A stretch of DNA of 64,000 nt, taken from positions 141,254,998 to 141,318,997 of the forward strand of contig OY829326.1 in assembly GCA_963691655.1 (NCBI GenBank), given 5' to 3'. The first letter of the stretch is position 1. Every line of letters begins with the position of its first letter. The notes beneath the pieces were generated by a model. The model saw nothing but the letters and a program-made list of their open reading frames with translations, did no database searches and had not been told where the DNA came from. A program made the translations under genes and the position numbers. The DNA is from Toxonevra muliebris. Lineage: Eukaryota > Arthropoda > Insecta > Diptera > Pallopteridae. Positions 23,206 through 33,959 of the stretch are shown here, piece after piece.

Positions 23206-26200
23206 CTGTTGTTGTTTTTGGGTGGATTTTTTGTGTTTCTTATACTTGACCTTGTAAAGGTTGTAAACAGCGCCGCTATTGCGTCCGCCCGGCATACGAT
23301 CTTCACGAACAGCTGTGTGGAGAAAGAAAAAAGAAAGTCAAATAAAACGAAATTGCACGGAAATGGTGTAGCTAAGCTTGAAAGTGAAAAATATACCCAA
23401 AAGCTGTAAAGATTTTACTCACCCTGCAGCACCATACCCTGCTCGATGCACTTCTTAAAACGACAATACTGACATCTGTTACGCTGTGCTTTGGTTATTT
23501 CACATGTGCCATCGGCTACGCATGTATAAACGCGACGATTTTGTACGGTCCGCTTGAAGAAGCCTTTGCAGCTATAAAAAAGTAGAAAAAACACGTTAAG
23601 GTTGAAAGGGCCTTGCCAGTGGAACTCTATAACTTACCCTTCACACGTAATGATGCCGTAGTGCAAACCAGTTGCTTTATCCTCGCATATCATGCAAACC
23701 AGTGGCTGCTCATCCTCATCCGTAGGTTCATGTGGTGCATCCAACGGCCGATTAAGGCCCGTCGAATTTGAGCTACCCCACTGTTGCTGCGCACTCAAGT
23801 TGAGTGCATGCAGCTGCCCTGGTGGCAATTGGGAGTAGTCGCCCGCCCAAAGTCGCTCCATGTTAAGCGCATGTGGGGTGCGAAACTGATGCGGACGCGG
23901 ACGTACATCTTGAATGCGTGTCTGGCCGAGTGAGAGTAAAAGTTGTGCCGCTTCTTCGTTGTTTTGTGGCGAGGGTCCAGGTGTATGTGTCTGCGTGATG
24001 GAGCCCACCGATGATGGCGATGATACCGATTGCAACGATGACTGCGACGAATGATGTGACGATTGAAGCGAAGGTGGTGGCTGTTGTTGATGCTGCTGCT
24101 GCTGTTGTTGTGAAGAAGGCGACTGGTGTGGACCGCCTGACGATTGAGTCGGCGATGGTCCAGATGCTGATGGCGGTGGTGGTTCATAACCCCAAACCAT
24201 GGTGCGTACTCCACAACTCTCGCCCATAATGACGGTCGGCGTGCCACGTGGCGGTGTCTGTGATGGCGTTTGTGGTGACAACTGTGACGATGACGAAGAT
24301 GAGCTATGATGCGGGGAAGGTGACTGCGGTGGTCCACCAGGTCGTAGGTTACCTAAAGGGCCACCAATTACTTCGGGCTTGACGCCGTTTATTCGCGCAT
24401 TCGATACCCAGACCATGCGCTGTGCGGCAGCGGCTGCCGCTGCTGCAGCACCGGGTTGCATAAGCTGTGGCAGCGCAGCGGCAGCAGCGGCCACTTGCTG
24501 TTGCACTTCGTTCTTTACACGAAATAGTATGGCAGCATCTCGATTAGGATGTCGCAGTGATTGCAACGAAGCGGGATGCATAAGTTGAGCCATATTGCTG
24601 AGCGCCTGTGGCGGCAGTTGTGGTGCTGCGGGATGTTGTTGCTGCTGTTGTTGTTGTTGGAGAAGGTGATGCTGCTGCTGCTGATGATGATGTGGTGAGA
24701 GATGCCGCTGTGAGGCTCCACCACTGCTGCTGCCCATTAAACTGCCAACATTATTTAGCAATTGCGCGGGTTCCTTTTTAACACGTATATGTTGTTGCTG
24801 TTGCTGCTGCTGTTGTTGCTGGTGTTGTTGATGCTGCTGTTGCAGCAGATGATGTTGCGGTGATTGCGATGATGACTGTGAAGAGTGGCGCGATGATGGC
24901 GACATGGCGGCATTCGGTGACATTTGCATTGGACGCGACATCGCTGCAGCTTGCTGCAGTAGCTGTATTTGTTGCTGTTGGGTGAGATGTTGCATGGATT
25001 GACTTAGCAAATGTTGTTGCTGTGACAATTGCATGCCAGAAGGCGGGCTACTCTTACGCAGCTGCGGCTGTGTTAGTTGCTGATGCAAATGATGCGTTTG
25101 CACTATGGGGTGAGGCGGGTGATGTTGTGGTGTCGTGGGTTGTGGTGAAGGTGTACTTGATTGCATTGATGATGTTGTGGTTGCTGCGGATGATAACGAT
25201 GACGTTGTTGTCGTTGAGGCATAGGACGACAATAATGGCTGCTGCAGCTGCTGATGCAGTATATGTTGCTGCTGGTGCTGCTGCGGGTGGTGGTGCTGCG
25301 GTATTTCAGACTTTATGCGTGACGGAGTCACGAGCACAGTGACGTGCTGCTGTGACTGCGTAGGACCTTTGGACTGTTGCTGCTGCAGCTGCTGCTGCTG
25401 ATGCTCCCGATGTTGCTGGTGCTGGTGGTGCAGCTCTCGCTGCTGCTGCTGGTGCTGCTGATACGAAAGCATCTTCGTTGGAGATGCCAATATGCGTTCC
25501 TCTTTCACAGAACGTATCACACTTAAGTTTGCAATGCTGCTGCATTCACCGCCACCAACATTGATACCACTACTAAAACCCCCACCGCCACTCGTACTGC
25601 CACCTCCACCACTGCTGCCATGCATGCCATTCGCAGGCATATGTGTGACAGTAGCGGTTGACGTCGATGACGTCGTTGTTGAGGGTTTTTCATCGACCGA
25701 ATCGGGTGAAGCACGACTGCTTCCTCCACCATTAATCGTACCGCAACTGCTACTTGCATTGCCATTATTATGAGGCGGCGTTGGTGTAGTACGAGATGTT
25801 GGCGGTGCAATGGCATGAAGCGGCGACAACCGACGTTCCCCAACAATTCCACCACCACCTCCGCCGCTACAACTCAGATCCGATGCCGGGGACATCCGAA
25901 CTGTCGATGGTGGCGGTGGCGACATCACAGACGATGCGGCTGCTGCTGTTACAGCGCCACTGGACGAGTGTATTTCAGTCTGTTGTTCACTCTTTGAAGT
26001 ATTTGCATTTCCAGCTGCTTTAGCTGATACTACCACTACTGCTGCTGAAGCTGTTGTTGTAGGCGCTGGCGCAGATGACGCTGCTGGCGCTGCAATCGTG
26101 CATGTTGTTGTTGCGCTGCTTGAGCATGCCGATGAGGCAATTGATGATGTTGCCGTTAGCGTCACAATGGGTAACGATGACGCAGCCGCCGCCGCTGCGC

Positions 26201-26378
26201 CACTATCGCACATTTTCGGCGACATTGGCGCAAGTAGATCAGGCGACGATGTTGATGTATCGGCTACTGATTCTCCATCACTGCTGCATCTTGAATCGAT
26301 TTTTCGTCGTTTCAGTTTTAAATCCTGAAATAGGCTCATTTTATCGAGCTCGCTGTACGGGCCACGGCTCAGTGTCAT
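20160..26378 (-). CDS. Hr4: Hormone receptor 4 (nuclear receptor, NR6A class), five coding exons
   Basis: Spliced minus-strand CDS: 26378-23638, 23571-23423, 23312-21591, 21517-21396 and 20240-20160, giving 4812 coding nt or about 1604 residues plus TAG. Residues 1-890 are low complexity (Gln, His, Ser, Ala, Gly) with a basic KLKRRK near residue 21. The DNA-binding domain is about 895-960: zinc-finger cysteines begin with [14 protein letters not shown], continue through the P-box CEGCKGFF and end at [10 protein letters not shown]. The T/A-box-like [15 protein letters not shown] follows. The ligand-binding domain runs from about 1230 to the C-terminus, which ends FVLNSASIR. The start [13 protein letters not shown] and the end match what I recall of Drosophila DHR4. 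In Drosophila, DHR4 is an ecdysone-inducible repressor acting in the prothoracic gland and at the onset of metamorphosis; that role is inferred here by orthology. The start has an A at -3 and lies 5 nt inside the exon, so in-frame sequence further upstream cannot be excluded. Confidence 0.97.
20241..21395 (-). other. Last Hr4 intron, 1155 bp, with degenerate repeat debris
   Basis: Bounded by GAG|GTGAGT and ctttcag|ATT. It is far longer than the other three coding introns (66, 110 and 73 bp). Between about 20440 and 20630 it carries degenerate copies of a CCAAATTCAGACCAAAA-like word, the reverse complement of the internal repeat of the hAT element at 46950-48036. From 20280 to 20790 a loose AAGTTCT-plus-GAATGA word recurs. 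No ORF of note. Confidence 0.7.
21396..21517 (-). CDS. Hr4: Hr4 fourth coding exon (late ligand-binding domain helices)
   Basis: A 122-nt exon encoding [19 protein letters not shown] and [12 protein letters not shown], matching the late helices of a nuclear-receptor ligand-binding domain. The acceptor is a tandem NAGNAG (ttcttCAGCAG), so the exon can start at 21517 (giving NK-AEVELE) or at 21514 (giving NK-EVELE), both in frame. The donor is GAG|GTGAGT at 21396, phase 0. I show the longer form; I recall the shorter one from Drosophila. Confidence 0.93.
21591..23312 (-). CDS. Hr4: Hr4 third coding exon (hinge and most of ligand-binding domain)
   Basis: A 1722-nt exon with acceptor ctttctccacacag and donor AAAG|GTGAGA. 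It starts [14 protein letters not shown]. The hinge of about 250 residues is Gln/His/Pro-rich and contains the 11-residue block [11 protein letters not shown] twice (22947-22915 and 22716-22684). The ligand-binding domain begins near [16 protein letters not shown] (22515) and runs through helices such as [16 protein letters not shown] and [19 protein letters not shown]. It then meets an insert of about 108 Ser/Thr/His/Pro-rich residues (about 1358-1465) and resumes at [18 protein letters not shown], ending [19 protein letters not shown]. Confidence 0.95.
23423..23571 (-). CDS. Hr4: Hr4 second coding exon (rest of DNA-binding domain)
   Basis: A 149-nt exon with acceptor tttttatag and donor G|GTGAGT. 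It encodes [13 protein letters not shown] through [14 protein letters not shown] (residues 914-963), that is the DNA-recognition helix after the first zinc finger and the whole second zinc finger. It is flanked by very short introns (66 nt upstream, 110 nt downstream). It carries the reading frame from phase 2 to phase 1. Confidence 0.96.
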
Positions 26379-26383
26379 AATTC
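23638..26383 (-). CDS. Hr4: Hr4 first coding exon (N-terminal region and first zinc finger)
   Basis: The acceptor ttcctttcaacag ends at 26384 and the exon opens GAATT then ATG. It closes GAAGG|GTAAGT at 23638, leaving a 2-nt phase. It encodes residues 1-913 and the first two bases of Gly914, and the reading frame hits TAA 2 nt into the intron. Conserved-looking islands inside the low-complexity sequence are [20 protein letters not shown] (residues 12-31), VIRSVKEER (about 288), [14 protein letters not shown] (about 346), [14 protein letters not shown] (about 530), [10 protein letters not shown] (about 616), [19 protein letters not shown] (about 655) and [18 protein letters not shown]. The exon is GC-richer than its surroundings. 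Gln runs mix CAG and CAA codons, as expected if the protein and not only the repeat is maintained. Confidence 0.96.
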
Positions 26384-27351
26384 CTGTTGAAAGGAAATAG
26401 AAAGAGACAAAAAGAAGAAAAACAGGAAAGAAGGGAATAAAAAACAGATTAGTGATTTTTGAAGTATGATAAAGACTTAGGAGCTAAATCTTAAAGAAAT
26501 TCTTTATATTTTACTTAATATGTAAATCTACTTTAAAGTAAATACTGTAAATGTATATTTTATTTTTAGTATTTTTAAGACTAGTAATAGTATAATAATT
26601 TGAATGATTTCGAACAGTTTAACATAAGAAATTTTCTACTTTTCTTTAAGTTGAAGAGCAAGTTCCTTTGGACAACATTGACACTCAAATTTCCAATGTT
26701 AAGATTCGTCGAAAGTCGAAAACAACAAAAACTTAGGCAACAAGCAAGAACAAACTTCTTTAATGTCAACAACTTCTGTGTGTCAGCTGCAGCAATTGCA
26801 TGCCCTGTGATTGAAGAACAACATGTTTTTTTTTTTTGTTTATTTTGGCGCCAACAACTGACGTTTAACGAAAATATCATATTACCAAAATGGTTGACAC
26901 CTTTCAACTTACAAAAATATTAAGTAAGTATATTTTGGTGTGACATTGAGGCGCCCCAAATTCGGTTCATATTTCAACAAAAACAATTTTTATATTTTGT
27001 ACCATCATATTATATATAAGTATATAAACTATTCCCAGGTTAGTTTGATGCAATTGCAGTGTTTTTTGAGTTGAGTCTTTAAGAATGCAATTGTGAGTTT
27101 ACTTAACAATTTGTATTCAATTATAACTTAAAAGAGTTGTAGACAAAGCGTGACTTCTGTAAGGAGGTCTCCCTTTCGAATCACCACTAATATGGGTTTC
27201 GACCAGTCATTGAGCTTGATTTGACTTCAGCAGGGCGAAACCCATATGAAAGAATGTGTCTTGAACGCAGGAGCAGACAAGACATCCGAAAAGAGCTATC
27301 AAAACTCGTAGAGTAGAATATTGAAACAACTATCGCGGCACTCAAAGGAAT
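26384..27351 (-). other. Start of the intron 5' of the first Hr4 coding exon
   Basis: Follows from the splice acceptor at 26384. The upstream non-coding exon is not identifiable. Overlapping ORFs of about 107 codons on both strands at 26581-26923 have no recognisable domain. AT-rich. Confidence 0.6.
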
Positions 27352-27669
27352 ATATGACAGGCTGAGAGGAAAAGCGGGCTAAAATTTATATAAGAGCAAA
27401 AGTGAAATAATTTAGAGTGTCAGTGCAAGAATGGCATAAGTAATACGGTTTAGAGTGAAAATGAAACGCCTTAAAAGTAAGAGCAAAAATGGTATAACAA
27501 TTCTTTCAGAGCAAGAACAGCATAGTTTTTTATTCCGTTTTCGCTCTGAACATATTTCGTTTCACTTTTGCTCTGAACATATTTCGTTTTGCTTTTGCTC
27601 TTAAGTATAATTATTCCACTTTTTCTGAACGTAGAAGTTATACCATTTTTCCTCTCAGCCGCTCATATG
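27352..27669. mobile_element. Small foldback/TIR element with iterated GAGCAAAAGTGAAA motifs
   Basis: Left end ATATGACAGGCTGAGAGGAAAA is mirrored by TTTTTCCTCTCAGCCGCTCATAT at the right end. The shared core is GGCTGAGAGGAAAA, with ATATGA flanking both sides. Inside, GAGCAAAAGTGAAA-like words run forward in the left half (27392, 27441, 27482, 27511) and inverted in the right half (27541-27605), so the whole can fold back. About 318 bp, no ORF. Confidence 0.6.
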
Positions 27670-30129
27670 ATGAATGTAAATCTAAAAAAATTAAACAAAA
27701 GATGCAGTGTGGGGGCAGATTTTAAGGATTCAGCTTGACTATGTAAAGCTCCCTAAAAAAAATCACAAATCTAGTCTTACTAGGGGACAACGTTAGATCT
27801 TCCAATCAGAGTATGACAATAAGGCAAGATTGCAATATAGACGCCTGGATAGGTACAGAAAACCATAACCCATAACCTTTAATAAAGTAATATTTTAAAA
27901 GAAAAAAATCACCGGCATTTGATAAAGAAATGCAATAAAAAATCAAAAGAAAAAAATAATGAAATCATTGAAACTAGCTGAACAAACATATCATATTATT
28001 TAATTTTATATAAAAAAAAAAACCGAGTATCTACTTCAGTTTATTACTACAAAAAAAAAACCGAAATTCAATTAAAAATAGTTTAAATAACGTAATGTAA
28101 ACCTTTTCTTAAGTTGCTATAATAATTGCAAAGTAAATATCATTGACTTCAAAATGTACAAAAATCGCACACAAAAGATGAAAGCGTCGATTTACAATAG
28201 GTACCCATTGATGAAAAAAAGGTGTGAAAAAAATTACAGTAAAAAAAAGAAGAAATTATAGCAAAAAAAAAAATAAATAAAAAAAGGAGAAGAAGTAGTA
28301 AGTAGGTACTTTCTATTTTTATTCGAATAAACAAAATACTTCAATGGAAAAATATTTAAGTGAATGAATTAAAAAAAAAATTTGGATATAAAATGAAAAT
28401 GACATAATTGAAATGTTAGTGCGTTTTTTTAATATGTATTTAACCCATTCGGAACCTTAGGGAAACCAGAGGAGATACCATGAAACCGACTTCGAACTCG
28501 TATTCTCTGACTCCCATTTCTTGTTATAGTTTTTCATCAAAGCTTAAGTTTTTTGCCTCTAAGAGCCAACACTTTAATGGATCACCGGGTGTCTTGAAGT
28601 CTTCTGTTGATATTTTTTAAGGGCAAAATCATTACAAAATCTTTTAGTATTAATTTTTTAGTTAACCCTTTTATTGTTATTCAAAAAGAAACCAGAGTAG
28701 GACCGAGTTCGTATTAGTATTTGTTGACCCCAATTTCATTGAAAAAAAATCTTCAAAGGTTTCCATTGAGGACTATAGGGTCAAAACAAAACTTTAGTTT
28801 CTATAGAAAGGAGATAAAAATATAAGAAATTATATTTGAATCAGTAGTTTTTCTCACAACTTATTGAAAATTTGACGTATTTGGGCAAGAACTATAAAAA
28901 TAATAAGCGATTGAAAATAGGCAAAAAAAAATTTTAATTTTTTTAAATTTGACAACCCTAGAGCTGTCAAGTAGACAAGCAATTCTTAATTCTTTTAACA
29001 TAAACTAAAGCTCAATCAATTCTCTTTCAAACAAATATAAATTTATAGAAATTAATGCAATAATTCTTAAAAAATCTAGAAAAAGTATTTGGGACACCGT
29101 TGATTAATTGTCCTAAAAAGGGTTAAAATTGAGAAATTTAGTGATTTTAGTCACTAATGGATGTAGATGTTGCATAAGAGAGGGTTTTAGATTTTTCCAT
29201 TCCATCAAGAAGTCTTTTAATTTATTTATCGGAAAAAGCTGGTTTATCTCAAACTCTTCGATTGGTCCTCTTCTGCATCCACTTATGCTATAAATGATTG
29301 ATGAAAAAAGAAGTCAATGGAATCTGATAGACAAAAATTAGTTTAATGATTGAATATGAAATTGTTCAGAACAAGGCTTATTGCTTGGTTAATTGATTAA
29401 CTGAAGGACTTTTGCTATGCTCATGTAATATCCTTTACAATCTCGGATTAAGATCTGGCATTCACATAAAAACTGCTATAAGACACTTAAGCAACACTTA
29501 ATCATCTTAGAGTCTATTATAACATATACTAATGTTATGAAAGCTGCTAGGCTATTGACCCTCTCTGGGATTTTGTCCTCATATGAGAACCATAGTTTAA
29601 AAAATCGCCAAAAATCTACTTCATATCGTTTTTGAATTAAGCGAAAAATATTTTTCTCTAGTTTCACATAATTTCATGTATGGTATTTTGTAAATACGAA
29701 CATAAATTTTCGAACTTTATATTTGAGTTAAAACATTTTGTTTTAATTGCTATAAAATTCAAAATTAGCAGTAATTTTTATAAAACAAATTTGATTGTGC
29801 TATGCTATTTATAGATAAGTTCGCCTTCTATATTTTGTTTATTGATTTAGTAGTTCGAAGAGGATAATTTTTGCCCCTGATCTGATCTACAAGTGAAAAC
29901 TCGAATATATTTTGAGCCAACTCTATCAGAAATATCATGCAGATAAAATATTGAATGCCTGAAATAGAGAACCTTAGCATCACTGTTAAAAAATGTAGTT
30001 TATACACAATACATTAATATCAATCCAGCCACGTCATTAAATATCTCCAACTGATTAAGAGATTACAAAACGGGAGAAGCTTTTAGATGATTTATCTTCA
30101 AAATTCTTCTATTCATCATATTATGAACA
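27670..30129. other. AT-rich intronic or intergenic sequence
   Basis: Two loosely similar blocks near 28468 and 28693 (ACCAGAG... then ACCCC/ACTCCCATTTC) suggest an old direct duplication about 225 bp apart. No gene or element boundary recognised. Confidence 0.45.
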
Positions 30130-30131
30130 TA

Positions 30132-31395
30132 AGGCATGTATACGAAAAAAACTGGTCGACATTAACTTGTTATAAAAATTATATTTTTTAAACAAAAACA
30201 GAAATTCACACATCAATAGTAACTTTAAAAAAAATAAAAATTTTATTTATTTGTTTGATGCATATGCGAAAGATCGCAACTTTGACTTAACTCCAGCCAT
30301 TAAACGCTGCACATCACTTCGGGACATTTGAAATGACACAGTAGTCCACTTTTTCTGCAGCTGTTTCTCATTTTTGGCCACTTGCTTCGTTTTTAGCAAT
30401 TTTCTTTTCATTATAGCCCAATATTTTTCTAAAGACTGAAGTTCTGGGCAATTTTGGTATCTTTTGGAACAATTTGTACCCCTTTCTCTTTATACCACGA
30501 CATTGCCGTTTTGCCCTAATGCAACTAGGCCAGAAGAGGACAGAAGCCTTGTGAAGACGTACCATTTTCAGTAGACTCTTCTTCTACGTAAATTTTTTGG
30601 TTGATGGTACCCAGTAGTGACAAAAACTGCACTCTTTATGCCGCATTTGCAAATTGCTTGCCAAACCAAATATTTCTTCCCAAACTTGTCCACTTTCTTT
30701 AGCTTAAATTTAGTCGCAACATCACCTCTCTTTTTTGAAGCGTAAAATAGTTGACCAGGAAGCTGGTTAAAGTCTGCTTTGACATACGACGAAACGTCCA
30801 TGATTATGCAATCAAAATTATGTACAATTTTGTCGTACAGCTTTCGTGCGCGAATTTTTGCTGTTGCATTTTTTTTTTGTCATTCCGGTTCGGGGCTAGC
30901 GAAACTTTATACGTCTTAAGTCCTTTTACTCTGCGTATTTTTTGAACATATCCGGGTGACATATGAACTTTTTTAGCAACATTTCTGATGGAAAGGCTTG
31001 GATTTCTTTGAAACAAGTTTTTCACTTTCTTTGCTTTTTCCTCCGAGATGAGCCCATTCTTTCGCCCACTTCCAGTTTTCCTTTCGGTAGTTAGTTAGTC
31101 GTTCACTAAAGTTTTTAAGCACAAAAGTTACCGCAGATTTGGCAATTTTTAAACTTTTGGCAATGTCTTTATGTGACATATGTGGAAAATCTTGATTTTT
31201 GCGCACAATCATATCGCACGTGCTCGATTTCGATGAACTCATTTTGCGTAATGTAAAAAAATCAGAAAAAATAATGATGCAGAAATGTAAAATGAAAAAT
31301 TCTCTACGAATTAATAATAGTAACATTTGCTTTAACTGTCATATTTGAATTAATACAACACGTTTACTGCGACCAGTTTTTTCGTATACATACCT
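30132..31395 (-). mobile_element. Decayed mariner (Tc1/mariner) element with TA duplication
   Basis: Terminal inverted repeats AGG(C/T)ATGTATACGAAAAA then ACTGGTCG at both ends, with TA at 30130-30131 and 31396-31397. It is 1264 bp, a typical mariner length. The transposase reads on the minus strand and is broken into several frames. The ends and the minisatellite flanks show that the insertion was a clean TA-targeted event. Confidence 0.92.
30247..31242 (-). pseudogene. Mariner-family transposase, frameshifted
   Basis: From the ATG at 31242: MSSSKSSTCDMIVRKNQ and an HTH-like HKDIAKSLKIAKSAVTFVLK. A frame change is followed by SIRNVAKKVHMSPGYVQKIR (second HTH). Another frame carries IMDVSSYVKADFNQLPGQ with the first catalytic Asp, then GKKYLVWQAICKCGIKS. 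The last frame has CPELQSLEKYWAIMKRK, whose Glu is the expected third catalytic residue of a DDE enzyme. It ends at the TAA at 30249-30247. At least three frameshifts separate the parts, so it is inactive. Confidence 0.88.
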
Positions 31396-31397
31396 TA

Positions 31398-32070
31398 TTT
31401 ATCAATATAAACGTTGTAATCAATATAATGAACGCATTAATCAATATTATGAACAAATTTATCAATTTTATGAACATATTCTTGAATATTATGAACAAAT
31501 TTGTCAATATTATGAACTTATTCAGTAAAATCATGAACACATTCACCAAAATCACATCCATCAATATTATGAACACATTCGCCAAAATCATGAACACATT
31601 CATCAATATTATGACATTCATCAATATTATGAACTCATGCACCAATATTATGAACACATTCATGAATATTATGAACAAATTCATCAATTTATGAACACAT
31701 TCACCAATATTAATAACACTTTCGCCAAAATCATGAGCACATTCATCAATATTGTGAAAAAATTCATCAATATTATCAACATATTCACCAAAATTATGAA
31801 CATATTCATCAATATTATGGTCACATTCATCAATACTATGAACGCATGCACTAATATTATGAACACATTCATGAATATTATAAACAAATTCATCAATATT
31901 ATAAGCACATTCACCAAAATCGGGAACACATTCATCATATCATGAACACATTCACCAAAATCTTGAACACATTCATCAATATTATGAACACATTTATGAA
32001 TATTATGAATCCGTTAGTCTATATTATGAACACATTCATTATAATTAAGAATGCATTTATAATATTACTG
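31398..32070. repeat. 21-bp minisatellite (TCAATATTATGAACACATTCA unit, about 30 copies)
   Basis: Period 21 is clear on both strands, and the translated frames repeat every 7 residues (NIMNTFI-like). Copies diverge by substitution and 3-bp changes and decay toward 32070. One further copy, ATTCATCATATTATGAACA, lies on the other side of the mariner at 30111-30130, so the array was split by the insertion. Confidence 0.92.
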
Positions 32071-33959
32071 AAAGCATACTCCAATCCAATGAATTATGGT
32101 TTAATGAACACTATTTAATATAATGACAAATGAATTCATATGAAATTTATTTGTGCGTGGGCATTAGTCAAACTGAAAAACAACTTTAAAACTTTAGTTA
32201 CTTACTAAAGGCTTAAATATAACTGCATGTACACTAATTTCTCAGTTAAAAAAAAAAAACTGTTCACAATTTCTCTAGTACCCAACAAAAACCATAAATA
32301 ATTTTTTATAATAAGAAATGTCATTTCGTTTGAAATTTTGAAAATGTCTTAACTAATTTTCGATAATTGTTTTGCATTCATATTTTAAAGTATTTTGTTG
32401 TAATCATAAATTGTACCTAGTTTTTGTACACATATGCGTATATTGTAACTATGTAGGTATTTTATAAAACGATTTATAATGACACCTTCTTGAAACGTCA
32501 AAAATAACGCTTGCACACATACAAACATACCGACAAATGTCAAAACTACAAAATAAGAAATGATAATTACTTGCAAAACAAAAAAATAAAAAAAAAAAAC
32601 AACAATAAGCTTATAAGAAAAATGGCTAGCTCAAACTTAAAAAGTCAAGCTTTGTGTTGTTGTTAATTTTTTTTTTAACCACGGAATTCATTTTTAAAAA
32701 ATTAGATGAAGAAAGACTTTCACTCGCACTGCCAAAAAGCCAAAAATGTTAACTTGGCTGATTGTGCCAAGATTATTATTATTATTTTTATTATTGTTAT
32801 TATAGGCAGGCAGCAGTTTCGTTCCATTCGTCCGTCTGTCTGCTTGTCTGTCTGTCCGTCCTACGCGCTTTTACACGCGCTTCCCTCTTTCTTTCTTTCT
32901 TTTTTTTTGTATGTATTTCTTTCTTTTTCGGCATTCATTTAAATTAAATTTCTTTTATTATTAGGTTTTTTGTTTTTTTTTTGAAGTTGAAGTTGAAAGA
33001 GTTGAAAAAAAGGTTTTTGACCCTATGCAATGAAATATGGTAACAAAAGCTTAAAATATATATATTTTTTTTATAAAAACCTTTTAATTGATATTTGTTT
33101 CTTTCTTTAATGTAATATTTAAATAAAAATTATTTTTGCAATGAGATCTATTTTATATAAACTTTATATAATAAGCCGGAAAAAATGCCTGTTGTTTGGG
33201 TAATTTTATTTAAATATTTTCACTAAATTTTATTCTTGTTTATATAAGGAAATTACAGCTGAACACAAATATTTCAGAACCTGACTGCTGAAAAGTTAAA
33301 ATTGAAATCGTGTCTCATACAGCACATAAATATTTGGAATAGGCTTCCCGCGTATATTTTTCTAGACAGTTATTATGACTTTTTTCAACTCAAAAAAAAA
33401 AAAATCGTTTAAAATTACTTCTCTCTTTTCTCTTTTTTCCCATTATCCTATCATCATTTTCATTTTATAAATCAACACAATACTTTGTCATGATAGGTTT
33501 AACCTCTGAGTCAAAGATTTCTGACGAGGAACACAAGGCTTAATTTTTTCGTGCTTCTAAAATTTTGTTTGATTCATGACGAATGAACACAGAATGCATT
33601 GAGATATTCAGCGGGAAAGAGAGAATGGTTTATACAAAAAAGGGTTTGGATCGTCAACCTTCTACGTAAATCAAAATACGATATCGCATGTACCTCCATC
33701 GATTAGATTCCCTAAGAAGAACACAGGAAGAGCAGAACATCGAACATTTGGAGAAGACTTCTAGACACTTGAATATTGACTAACATGCTTAAGCTGAATC
33801 AAGATTAAAAACTTAGCACGAAATTGAATTGAATAGAAGAAATTCCTTGTGGCCTTTTGTTTCTTTTAAGAACCTAAGAAACTAAAAATAAAAAAAAAGT
33901 TTTGATTATAAATTCAGAGTACATTAAAGTTTGTTTTTATTGTACAGAGACCTGAGGTG
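32071..33959. other. AT-rich sequence without recognised gene
   Basis: Includes a (TTCTTTC)-rich stretch and GTCCGTCTGTCTGC tracts at 32830-32930. ORFs here are short and repeat-driven. Confidence 0.5.

Noticed and set aside
21738..26380. Other ORFs on both strands overlapping the Hr4 exons
   Set aside because: Shadows of GC-rich, triplet-repeat coding exons; no domain and no independent signals.
26581..26923. Overlapping sense and antisense ORFs of about 107 codons
   Set aside because: No recognisable domain, intronic position, and no codon signal favouring either strand.
31364..31945. Overlapping ORFs of 84-107 codons on both strands
   Set aside because: Translations of the 21-bp minisatellite, whose period is a multiple of 3 and lacks stops in several frames.
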